In this document: piece by piece, positions 56,604 through 64,000 of the stretch
Layout of the letters: every line of letters begins with the position of its first letter
How positions within the stretch are numbered: the stretch's first letter is position 1
NCBI RefSeq assembly: GCF_026725475.1
Contig: NZ_CP109967.1
Span: 186,001 to 250,000, forward strand
Length of the DNA: 64,000 bases
Source of the DNA: Catenovulum adriaticum
GTDB lineage: Bacteria > Pseudomonadota > Gammaproteobacteria > Enterobacterales > Alteromonadaceae
Direction of reading: 5' to 3'
Made by a program: the position numbers and the translations under genes
Notes under the pieces: model-generated
Databases searched by the model: none
Told to the model about the DNA's origin: nothing
The model's input: only the letters and a program-made list of their open reading frames with translations

Positions 56604-57524
56604 TTAATCAGACTCACTTATGTCTCTATTGGTAGATAAACATTGAGTTAATGCTGATTGTAAATCTGGGTAACGAAAATGAAAGCCTGCATCTAATAAT
56701 CGGGTTGGAATAACAGCTTGCCCATCTAACAATAATGTAGACATTTCACCAAATAAAAATTTCATCACAAATTGTGGCATTCGCATTACATTTGGTCGAT
56801 GCAAACAGCTCGCAAGTGTTTGGCTAAATTGATTATTATTTACTGGATGTGGCGCTGTTAAATTGTAAACACCAGCACATTGCTTATCAGTTAGTAAGTG
56901 TTCAATAGCACTGGTCACATCATCAATATGTATCCAGGACATCATTTGCTCACCGTCGCCAATTGGTCCGCCTATACCTAATTGATATGGAATTTTCATT
57001 TTTGTTAATGCACCGCCATGTTTGGCCAGCACAATACCGGTACGGATAATACATAAGCGGGTCTGATCTTTAAGTTGGTTGGCGATTTTTTCCCATTTTA
57101 CGCATACCTTGTGAGTAAACTCAGGATTAATGTCGTTATGTAATTCGTCGATCACGGCCGACGGCTTTTGACTACCATAAAAACCAACCGCAGAGCCAGA
57201 TATAAAAACCTTAGGTTTAATTGAGCTTTGGCTAATTTTATCGATTAGATCTTGGGTTATTTGCCAGCGGCTTTGACAAATTTTTTGTTTTTGTTTATTG
57301 CTCCAACGTTTATCTGCAATAGGTTCGCCTGCCAAATTGATAATGGCATCAAAGTTAAATTTTTCAATTAAATCAAGCGAAACATAGGCTTCAATATCAT
57401 GACCTAAGGCTTCAAAAGCATTACTTGGCGCACGGGTTAACACGCTAATTTTATGATTAGGTTTAAGCTGCCGGATTAAATGGGTGCCTATTAACCCTGT
57501 TCCCCCAGTGAACAATATTTTCAT
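56604..57524 (-). CDS. TIGR01777-type SDR epimerase (YfcH-like)
   Basis: A 306-residue NAD(P)-binding protein of the extended short-chain dehydrogenase group. FTGGTGLIGTHLIRQL is the nucleotide site; INLAGEPIADKRWSNKQKQ and SGSAVGFYG with the catalytic Ser and Tyr, and a C-terminal DUF1731-like region (FRYPDLQSALTQCL) are characteristic. The substrate of this group is unknown. A single gene. Confidence 0.88.
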   Translation of the reverse strand: MKILFTGGTGLIGTHLIRQLKPNHKISVLTRAPSNAFEALGHDIEAYVSLDLIEKFNFDAIINLAGEPIADKRWSNKQKQKICQSRWQITQDLIDKISQSSIKPKVFISGSAVGFYGSQKPSAVIDELHNDINPEFTHKVCVKWEKIANQLKDQTRLCIIRTGIVLAKHGGALTKMKIPYQLGIGGPIGDGEQMMSWIHIDDVTSAIEHLLTDKQCAGVYNLTAPHPVNNNQFSQTLASCLHRPNVMRMPQFVMKFLFGEMSTLLLDGQAVIPTRLLDAGFHFRYPDLQSALTQCLSTNRDISESD

Positions 57525-57907
57525 TATAATCCTATGGATTCTGGTGCTTGCGATAATAGTTTGAGCGCTGACTTTATAATAGTGCTAAACACTTATTTAA
57601 GACAGCGCTAAATCAGATTTTATCTTCTATATGCTGCTCTATTAATTTTTTGCCTTATGTCTTATTTATCAGACAATAAAATCCAGTGAAAGTTTAATTT
57701 TTAACCATTGTATTTCAATTTAATATCATTTGGTGTGTCTTCAATACATGCTTTAAATGCGGTAATACATATATAATTTATGTTTTTTTTGAAAAAATAT
57801 TTTACAAAAATGAGATCTTTAACTAACATCTCTTTGTGTTTATGTAAATTGTTTATTTTATATATAAACACAATTAAAAATTATAACTAACAATTAAGAG
57901 GCATAAT
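57525..57907. promoter_or_regulatory. AT-rich region upstream of GH16
   Basis: No gene. Very AT-rich DNA with an AATTAAGAGG ribosome site in front of the GH16 start. No clear palindromic operator was found. Confidence 0.4.
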
Positions 57908-58759
57908 ATGGTTAAAAAGAAATGGACTTATATGTTATTAGGGATCACCTGTTTAATCGGGCCAATTGTAGCTCAAGCTAACTTCACTCCTCAGCTTGAT
58001 GGCACTGGTAATTGGATTAAAAATCAGAAAAATTGGCAATTTAATAGTGCGGTTAGCGATGAATTTAATCAAGCGGGAAATTGGCAAACACCAGATACTA
58101 ATAAATGGAATCGGTATCATCCAACCGGATGGTTAGGAAATAATAGTTTTACATATAATGGTAACTTGGCATATACGCATAATGGAAATTTGGTTTTAGA
58201 AGCCAGAAATGGGGCAAATGTCGGTGATAAACACAGTACTGGTATTGCATCATCAAAAGCCAGTTTTAAGTACGGTTATTTTGAAGTAAAAGCTAAAGCT
58301 GCAAATAATAATATTGCAAGTAGCTTTTGGTTTTTTAATCGAAATGCAAATAATGGTCATCAATTTGAAATCGATGTTTATGAACACTTTCCGTATCAGG
58401 GATGGAATAGCCATAAAAAAATGAAAAGCAATATTCATTATTTTATTTGGTCACAAGAAACCGGCAATGTTGATCAAATTCCTAACTACGAGTCTCCTGT
58501 TGATATGCCAAATAATGGTGTAGTAACTGATTGGCATGTATATGGGGTATTACGTGATGAATCTAGTATTCGATTTTATGTGGACGGCGTTAATGCCAGA
58601 ACCATTTGGAAAAGCCAAGTAGCCCCAGAACATTGGCCGGGTGATAAGAGCATGCCAGTTATTTTAGACATCCTAGTTTATGATTGGCAGCAGGGCGCAA
58701 ATGAGCCAAGCCAAAACTATTCGTTTTACTATGTTGACTACTTTAGAGTATGGAATTAA
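57908..58759 (+). CDS. GH16 family beta-agarase/porphyranase-like secreted enzyme
   Basis: A 283-residue enzyme with a signal peptide (1-24, ending AQA) and a single GH16 beta-jelly-roll. The catalytic signature EIDVYE places the nucleophile Glu154, assisting Asp156 and acid/base Glu159. The opening segment VSDEFNQAGNWQTPDTNKWN, and NGNLVLEAR, SSKASFKYGYFEVKAKA, fit the agarase/porphyranase/carrageenase side of GH16. It would cut beta-1,4 bonds of red-algal galactan outside the cell. No CBM is attached. The exact specificity among agarose, porphyran and related polymers needs testing. Confidence 0.83.
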   Translation: MVKKKWTYMLLGITCLIGPIVAQANFTPQLDGTGNWIKNQKNWQFNSAVSDEFNQAGNWQTPDTNKWNRYHPTGWLGNNSFTYNGNLAYTHNGNLVLEARNGANVGDKHSTGIASSKASFKYGYFEVKAKAANNNIASSFWFFNRNANNGHQFEIDVYEHFPYQGWNSHKKMKSNIHYFIWSQETGNVDQIPNYESPVDMPNNGVVTDWHVYGVLRDESSIRFYVDGVNARTIWKSQVAPEHWPGDKSMPVILDILVYDWQQGANEPSQNYSFYYVDYFRVWN

Positions 58760-58807
58760 TTTAAACTTTGTTTTTCAACTAGACGAAAAGTAGATTTTAT
58801 TGAAAAT

Positions 58808-58850
58808 AAAGGCTTTAATCGCAATTGTCTCGATTAAAGCTTTATCTATT
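58808..58850. terminator. Hairpin between convergent GH16 and DUF1080 genes
   Basis: GGCTTTAATCG pairs with CGATTAAAGCT with one wobble; T-rich flanks on both strands allow two-way termination. Confidence 0.6.
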
Positions 58851-58924
58851 TTAGGGCGTATACGTGTGGTAGGGCAGTGGTTTAAATTGAGCTTAAACCA
58901 CACAAAATTGAATATTCAGTAAGA

Positions 58925-59800
58925 TTAATTAGCAAAGTTTGCTAATCGTTTTATATCTTCTGGCCACTGATTGATAGGGCGTAATTTAATATCTTTATAG
59001 TAAACTTCAGCGCCTTCTGACTGCAGCTGCAATTGACCTTGAGTTAATGGATTGTCATCTTTATCTTTTGAGTTTTCAATTACCATAACCACATAATCAT
59101 TAACCACAAAAACGGCTTTATCATTTAACGTAAATAATTCTACTCTGTTCCACTTACCATTTTCAAAATCAGGTTCGTAGGCAGCATGAATATAACCTTT
59201 TGCAGGAACTAGGTTCTTGCCATTAGGTTGATAAGTCATTTTGTCATTTTTTAACTCGCCTTTAAAATCGGCCTGTGGCCCCGATAGCGGAATATAATCG
59301 CCAAAGTCAGTTTCTTGAATTTGTAATTCATGGCAGGCTTTCCATACTTTCCAAAAAGCGCCGTGCGGTCCTTGGCAGTGAAATAATAAACCGCTGTCTT
59401 TTTTAGCTTTCAGTCTGGGTGCCCATTTTTTATCGCCCCATTTTACGAGTAAACTTAAATGATAATTTTCATATTGCTTTAATGTGGTAAGACCGGCGTA
59501 TATTTCACCTGTAATACTCAACACAGGTTCTCCGTTAATTTGCTGAACCGAAACCACATTTTTAGGATCGTTATTTAAACCTAGCGCATTAGTTGGGGTT
59601 CCGTGTTGATTTAAATTACTAGCGGTAAAAGTATTATCAGGTAATCCTTTTACGCTTGAATGGGGGATCCCCATCCAAACTTCCCATTGTGATAAATTAT
59701 TATCTAATAAATATTGCCAATCGTCTGTTTTTGCATGGAGTTGCAGTGAGGTGAGGGTCAATAATAAAGACGCCGATACCTTTATTAGTTTAGCTTTCAT
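58925..59800 (-). CDS. DUF1080 protein (3-keto-disaccharide hydrolase-like)
   Basis: A 291-residue secreted protein with a signal peptide (1-23, ending LHA) and one DUF1080/LamG-like beta-sandwich. Hallmarks are LLFHCQGPHGAFWKVWKACHELQI (a Glu-x-Gln-Ile core), GKWNRVELFTLNDKAVFVVN and GQLQLQSEGAEVYYKDIKLRPI. The family is reported to hydrolyse 3-keto-glycosides or hydrate related intermediates. Next to cytochrome c and dehydrogenase-like genes it could act on a sugar oxidised at C3. Upstream lies the stump of a TonB-dependent receptor gene in the same orientation, suggesting a former receptor-enzyme operon. Confidence 0.82.
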   Translation of the reverse strand: MKAKLIKVSASLLLTLTSLQLHAKTDDWQYLLDNNLSQWEVWMGIPHSSVKGLPDNTFTASNLNQHGTPTNALGLNNDPKNVVSVQQINGEPVLSITGEIYAGLTTLKQYENYHLSLLVKWGDKKWAPRLKAKKDSGLLFHCQGPHGAFWKVWKACHELQIQETDFGDYIPLSGPQADFKGELKNDKMTYQPNGKNLVPAKGYIHAAYEPDFENGKWNRVELFTLNDKAVFVVNDYVVMVIENSKDKDDNPLTQGQLQLQSEGAEVYYKDIKLRPINQWPEDIKRLANFAN

Positions 59801-59892
59801 TTATTTATCCTTTATCTTTTTATTAATTGGGTTTATTCATCGGGAAAGTAAAATCAGAACATAGCAATACAAAAATGGCGATACTATAATCA

Positions 59893-60117
59893 CTACTTAA
59901 CTTTGCCAATATCTTCTGCAAATATTGAATCGCTAATTGAACTATTTAATTTTTTATTATCAAGTGAACGAAGTAAACTACCTTTAAACCCCGTTATTTC
60001 AATGGTTTCAACATTTTCGTTAGGTTGTTCTTCTTGGGCGATTACGACAGATGGTGCTAATAATCCTAGGTGGGTTGCAATTATTAACGCGGTTGGCTTT
60101 AAACTAAAATTTTTCAT
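59893..60117 (-). pseudogene. Truncated TonB-dependent receptor (first 74 codons only)
   Basis: The frame encodes a signal peptide (MKNFSLKPTALIIATHLGLL, cleaved after VIA) and the opening of a plug domain, IEITGFKGSLLRSLDNKK then ISDSIFAEDIGK, where receptors continue with FPDQNVAESLQR. Here the frame breaks after DIGK into VK and a stop (TAG). The 2.3-2.6 kb that should follow is absent, and the DUF1080 leader begins at once, so a deletion has removed nearly the whole receptor. The intact start region may still be transcribed. Confidence 0.87.
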
Positions 60118-60334
60118 ATCATCACATCCTGTTCATTTTTGAATTTTAATTTTCACTTGTGAGTTTAATGTTTTCATAAACGGAATTAATTTTCTAGTGG
60201 TTTTGTTAATTTATATTTAATTAATTAATGTGTTGGTGTAACATTATATTAATTCTTTTATAGGGTCTGGTCTTATCTTGTTGTTTTCAAATAATAAAGA
60301 TAATAATGAGTTATAGTTTTAGGGTGTTTAATAA

Positions 60335-61717
60335 ATGATATCTTGCCGTTTTATTTTAAATGTAAAAAATTTAAATCATATAGTAATTATGATTTTTGTT
60401 TTGTTTAGTTGTATAGGTTTTGTTCACGCTCAAAGTTCAAAAGCATTGGATGAACAAATTATTGAAATGAGTCAACAGCCAAAACACCTTAAAACAGGAC
60501 AAGCCTTGTTTGATACTGTTTGTGCGGCTTGTCATAAGAAAGATTTAAGTGGTGCAATGGGGTTTAATTTAAAAGATGGCGAGTGGGTTCATGGCTCAAA
60601 ACCTTCACAAATATTAAATAATATTAAGACAGGCTTTGCCGAAGCAGGTATGCCAGCTTTTGGAAGCATGTACAGCACTCTTCAGCTTAAGCAAATTGCC
60701 GCTTATGTGCTGTCTAAGCGAGAAGGTTGGGATAATTTGACTTATAAAATTTATCAATTACCAGCGAGCAAAACACGTGATTTTTCCCAAATTGAAGGAG
60801 AAACACCCGTTAAATCAGGTCAAGCTTTTAATAACTTAGCGGATTTAACGATGCCAGAAAGTAAAGAGTTTGCAGCGGTTTATGAAGGTGATTTTTATAA
60901 TTTTAAAGAATTTGATACTTTATTATTTGCCCCCGCTCCACAAATGTTAGTTGATGTTTATATTGATGGTAAGAAAGTTGAACCCGCCAGCGGTTGGCAA
61001 CGTTATTGGCCACTAAAACGAGGTAAACAGCATTTAAAAATTAAGATAATGACGCCTCCTTTACCATTTCCTAAATGGACCAATACCAATTTATCGTTAA
61101 TGGTGACGAATGCGGATAAAACCATTAAATATTTCCCGTTAACGACACGTGCTCATCAAGCTTTATCTGGTACTAATTTTGAAGTTAAAGCGACAGACAA
61201 AACACTTGTGCAGCGTAAAGTGGTTGTGGATTTGCCCGTTTATAGTATTGCTGTTGGACTCCCACAAAAACTAAATTACGGATTTAATACTAAAAGCTGT
61301 GCAATCGTTGGTTTGTGGCAGGGCGAACTATTAAATATTGGTCCTAACATTAAAGGAAGGGGACAAGATGCAAGTGTCCCATTAGGTGATTGGTTATTTA
61401 GTTACCCTCAGCAGCTAAAACCAGAAAGCGAATGCGAATATATAAAATATAGTCGTCTTGGCCATACAAAGTTTGAATTTATGCTAGATAAAGTACGTTT
61501 GTCTTTAACTGCAGTGGCGCAGTCAAACCAAGAAATTAATTTTGAGTATCAAGTGTTGGCTAATCCTGAACAAGTTAAAACGCTTTCGTTTAAATTGCCG
61601 GATAGTGAAAAAATTAATTTTACTATCTCCGCAGGCAAAATAGATAACGGCAGTTTAACGCTAGATATTAAGAAAAATAAGCAATTTAATGTATCAGTTC
61701 AAGTGGTAGGAGACTAA
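60335..61717 (+). CDS. Exported mono-heme cytochrome c with PA14-like and C-terminal beta domains
   Basis: A 460-residue protein with a signal peptide (about 1-32). The cytochrome c domain (about 50-130) has heme motif CAACH at 63-67 and a Met ligand in AGMPAFGSM (about 108). A segment with VDVYIDGKKVEPASGWQRYWPLKRGKQHLKIKI (about 207-240) resembles PA14/Fa58-type sugar-binding modules, followed by an uncharacterised C-terminal region. The sorbosone-dehydrogenase-like gene starts four bases after it, so the two are an operon and this protein probably accepts its electrons. Confidence 0.75.
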   Translation: MISCRFILNVKNLNHIVIMIFVLFSCIGFVHAQSSKALDEQIIEMSQQPKHLKTGQALFDTVCAACHKKDLSGAMGFNLKDGEWVHGSKPSQILNNIKTGFAEAGMPAFGSMYSTLQLKQIAAYVLSKREGWDNLTYKIYQLPASKTRDFSQIEGETPVKSGQAFNNLADLTMPESKEFAAVYEGDFYNFKEFDTLLFAPAPQMLVDVYIDGKKVEPASGWQRYWPLKRGKQHLKIKIMTPPLPFPKWTNTNLSLMVTNADKTIKYFPLTTRAHQALSGTNFEVKATDKTLVQRKVVVDLPVYSIAVGLPQKLNYGFNTKSCAIVGLWQGELLNIGPNIKGRGQDASVPLGDWLFSYPQQLKPESECEYIKYSRLGHTKFEFMLDKVRLSLTAVAQSNQEINFEYQVLANPEQVKTLSFKLPDSEKINFTISAGKIDNGSLTLDIKKNKQFNVSVQVVGD

Positions 61718-61721
61718 TCAT

Positions 61722-63179
61722 ATGTTCGTATTTTCAAAAATTTGTAAAACTTTAGTCACTTCGCTTGGGATCACCACAGCCTTATTAAGCTTTAATGCAA
61801 CGGCTAACGAAAAATATATGCCTGACGGCTATTCAGTTGAGACGATTCAAACGCCTAAAGATGTCCTGTTTCATGTGACGGGTTTAGATACGGCTGATAA
61901 TGGCGATGTGTATGTAGTCACACGATTAGGTGAGGTATGGAAATTAGCTAACAAACAGTGGAGTAAGTTTGCTGATGGCTTACACGAGCCAACAGGTTTG
62001 CTAATAGACGATGATGGCTCCGTTATCATTGCCCAAAAACCAGAATTGACCCGTTTACTTGATGTTAACCAAGATGGCACTGCAGATGAATATATTAAAA
62101 TAGCAGACGATTGGACTTTTCATGATAACTATCATGAATTTAATTTTGGTCCGGTAAAAGATAAACAAGGTAACTATTATGGCACTTTGAATTTAAGTCA
62201 TGGTGCGCCTAAATCTTTCTCAATGGGAACTATGGGTAGCGCAGGCGGTTATCGAGGCTGGGCTTACAAAGTAACCCCTCAGGGTGAATTTAGTCCATAC
62301 GCTTATGGTTTACGGTCTCCTGCTGGCATTGGTATAAGCCCAGAGCAAGAGCTCTTTTTTACGGATAATCAAGGTGACTGGGTTGAGACATCTAAATTGC
62401 ATATTTTGCAAGAAAATAAATTCTATGGTCATCCGATTCCCCTTATTGATCATCCGGATTATACCGCTGATAAAATTCGCTCAATGACACCGGAACAATT
62501 AGACAAAATGCGCGAAAAACCAGTGGCTTGGATTCCGCATATTGAGGTAGCTAATTCACCAGGTAACCCCGAATGGGATACCACTGAAGGGCAATTTGGG
62601 CCTTTCACAGGGCAAATTTTTATTGGTGACCAAACTCAATCTAATATTTTTAGAGTGATATTAGACAAAGTAAATGGCAGCTATCAGGGCGCTGTTATTA
62701 ATTTTGTTGGTGGGATGCAAAGCGGTAATATCCGGACTAAGTTTGATAGCCAAGGCCAACTTTGGGTTGGACAAACGGCACGCGGGTGGGGCGCTAAAGG
62801 TGGGAAGCCATTTGGTTTACAAAAAATTGTATGGGATGGTACAAACCCTTTTGAGTTACTCGATATAAAATTAACTCAAACTGGTTTTAAGCTTAATTTT
62901 ACCCAAGCGCTTGATCCGAACAAAGTGACAAGCGATCAGTTAGCGGTGACGCAATGGCATTACTTATATAGCGGTGATTATGGTTCGCCTAAACAAGATG
63001 TTACCTCGTTAAAGATTCAGGATATTAGATTGTCTCAAGATCGTAAGACACTTGAAATCGATTTACCGTTAAACCCAGATAAAGTCATTGAAATTGATTT
63101 TTCTGGATTACAAAGTGAAACGCAGCGTTCAACCAGTGTAGGAAAAGTTTATTATACGCTAAATCAATTACTTAATTAG
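61722..63179 (+). CDS. Exported sorbosone/PQQ-dehydrogenase-like beta-propeller protein
   Basis: A 485-residue protein with a signal peptide (1-28, ending TANA). The propeller (about 35-390) has VFHVTGLDTADNGDVYVVTRLGEVW-type blades, HDNYHEFNFGPVKDKQGNYYG, GLRSPAGIGISPEQELFFTDNQGDW and GQIFIGDQTQSNIFRV, with the His and Asp pattern of L-sorbosone/aldose dehydrogenases. The C-terminal 90 residues are an Ig-like domain. It is in an operon with the cytochrome c gene and probably oxidises a sugar in the periplasm. Cofactor (PQQ or metal) is not certain. Confidence 0.78.
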   Translation: MFVFSKICKTLVTSLGITTALLSFNATANEKYMPDGYSVETIQTPKDVLFHVTGLDTADNGDVYVVTRLGEVWKLANKQWSKFADGLHEPTGLLIDDDGSVIIAQKPELTRLLDVNQDGTADEYIKIADDWTFHDNYHEFNFGPVKDKQGNYYGTLNLSHGAPKSFSMGTMGSAGGYRGWAYKVTPQGEFSPYAYGLRSPAGIGISPEQELFFTDNQGDWVETSKLHILQENKFYGHPIPLIDHPDYTADKIRSMTPEQLDKMREKPVAWIPHIEVANSPGNPEWDTTEGQFGPFTGQIFIGDQTQSNIFRVILDKVNGSYQGAVINFVGGMQSGNIRTKFDSQGQLWVGQTARGWGAKGGKPFGLQKIVWDGTNPFELLDIKLTQTGFKLNFTQALDPNKVTSDQLAVTQWHYLYSGDYGSPKQDVTSLKIQDIRLSQDRKTLEIDLPLNPDKVIEIDFSGLQSETQRSTSVGKVYYTLNQLLN

Positions 63180-63236
63180 TTTATCTAGTGTTTTTATTAA
63201 TACATGCGCGCGTGAGCTAATACTATTTTTAATTAC

Positions 63237-63272
63237 AAACGCAATTGTGTAATGGAGCGATTGCGTTTTTTT
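63237..63272 (+). terminator. Terminator after the cytochrome/dehydrogenase operon
   Basis: AAACGCAAT pairs with ATTGCGTTT, followed by a run of T. Confidence 0.78.
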
Positions 63273-63285
63273 ATATCTTTATTGC

Positions 63286-63603
63286 TAGGGTCTGTTGATC
63301 TTTTGGGTACAATTTTGCAGCAGTTTGTTTGGTATTTATACAAGGCATAGCGATTGACGTGTAGTGGGCTACATAAATGAGCTATAAAGACTTTATGCTC
63401 CTGCAAAGTCACCTTACCCCACATCCATGTGGGGCAACACAGTAGAAATGCTAAACAAACGCTGCCCTTCGGGTTCGTCCTAAACGCTTTTTGCTCTTTG
63501 TTGCTCGATATTGACATAGAAGAACTATGCTACATATCTCGCGTCGCGATCAAAAAGCGTTTAGTTAGAACAAAATTTGTACTCCAAACGTCAACAGACC
63601 CTA
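63286..63603. mobile_element. MITE-like element, family A copy 2 (inverted relative to copy 1)
   Basis: About 318 bases bounded by GGGTCTGTTGA and TCAACAGACCC and flanked by CTAG on both sides (63285-63288 and 63601-63604). It carries the same CCCCACAT/ATGTGGGG hairpin as the copy at 45172-45535 but in the opposite direction. No transposase is present. Confidence 0.88.
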
Positions 63604-63714
63604 GCCTGCGACTTGATTTACATTTTTAAATTTACAAGTAAATACAGTTAATTGTATACAATTATGCTTTTAACTTGTTAAAATGAATTTACATAGTTTG
63701 ATAGGATATTTTAT

Positions 63715-64000
63715 ATGCAGGTTCGTTTAAGCTTATTGTTAGGTGTTTTAGCGACAACTTTAATTTCAAGTTGCGCACAAATAAAACAGCCTTCCAAACA
63801 ACTTCAACAGTTTGAGTTAGGTAAAGATTGGGAGACCCCTGAGGTGATTAGCCGAAATCGTCTACCGACTCGAGCGGCTGTCTATTCATATGATCGAGTT
63901 AATGCAGCGCGGTCTTTAAACCGCGAAAAATCTAAGTTATTAAATTTAAATGGCCAATGGTTATTTAAATACCAACCAGATGACGAAAATATTGACCAAT
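63715..64000 (+). CDS. Start of a second GH2-family glycosidase lipoprotein (cut by window edge)
   Basis: From ATG 63715, after an ATAGGATAT ribosome site, the frame encodes a lipoprotein signal (lipobox LISSC) and then WETPEVISRNRLPTRAAVYS and LLNLNGQWLFKYQPDD, the opening strand of the GH2 sugar-binding domain of beta-galactosidases. Only 95 residues are visible. It lies just behind MITE copy 2, which may influence its transcription. It would join the GH16, GH29 and GH117 enzymes in galactan breakdown. Confidence 0.75.
   Translation, partial: MQVRLSLLLGVLATTLISSCAQIKQPSKQLQQFELGKDWETPEVISRNRLPTRAAVYSYDRVNAARSLNREKSKLLNLNGQWLFKYQPDDENIDQ

Noticed and set aside
63233..63629. Two short frames inside MITE copy 2, with counterparts in copy 1
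   Set aside because: They follow the repeat sequence, end in it and show no protein family; the element has no coding signal.

Overview
The window looks like chromosomal DNA from a low-GC marine gammaproteobacterium, most likely an agar- and xylan-degrading member of the Alteromonadales (Catenovulum- or Paraglaciecola-like). This is an inference from gene order (rpoE-rseA-rseB-rseC, lepA-lepB-rnc-era-recO-pdxJ-acpS, tkt-epd-pgk, sdhE/ygfX beside nadB, a second EF-G) and from the algal and plant glycan enzymes around it. No database search was possible. No rRNA, tRNA or CRISPR array was seen.

Layout. 1-2 kb: sugar-acid dehydratase (UxaA family, cut by the left edge) divergent from an L-rhamnose/L-fucose-type mutarotase. 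2.2-6 kb: a Tat-exported PhoD-like phosphatase and a cytochrome c/beta-propeller protein. 6.1-9.5 kb: a LolDE-like ABC transporter, a DUF3299 protein and a MerC-like protein, with two Zur-like operators. 9.9-17.4 kb: a XylR-type AraC regulator facing a GH2-GH29-GH117 cassette, probably for red-algal galactan oligosaccharides. 17.4-28.9 kb: housekeeping genes, plus a GNAT acetyltransferase gene split by a small structured inverted-repeat element. 29.4-35.6 kb: the lepA-to-acpS translation/RNA processing/cofactor cluster. 36-44.9 kb: a four-CHRD lipoprotein, tkt, epd (no normal start codon), pgk and a second EF-G.

45-64 kb is accessory and fluid. Two inverted copies of a ~315-365 bp MITE-like element bracket about 18 kb. 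Inside lie a Nudix-type regulator divergent from a cytoplasmic GH43, a decayed secreted GH10 xylanase with four frameshifts, one stop and an altered catalytic residue, an SGNH esterase-like lipoprotein, a giant propeller/HEAT/cytochrome c protein, a GH16 agarase-like enzyme, a DUF1080 protein preceded by the 74-codon stump of a TonB-dependent receptor, and a cytochrome c plus sorbosone-dehydrogenase-like pair. A second GH2 gene runs off the right edge.

How it may work together: GH16 would cut galactan outside the cell; GH2, GH29 and GH117 would trim the oligosaccharides; the mutarotase and UxaA-type dehydratase would process deoxy-sugars or sugar acids. The most novel-looking part is the set of c-type cytochrome and propeller proteins beside the DUF1080 protein (3-keto-disaccharide hydrolase family). 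It could be a periplasmic route that oxidises a glycoside and then breaks it. That is a hypothesis from context only.
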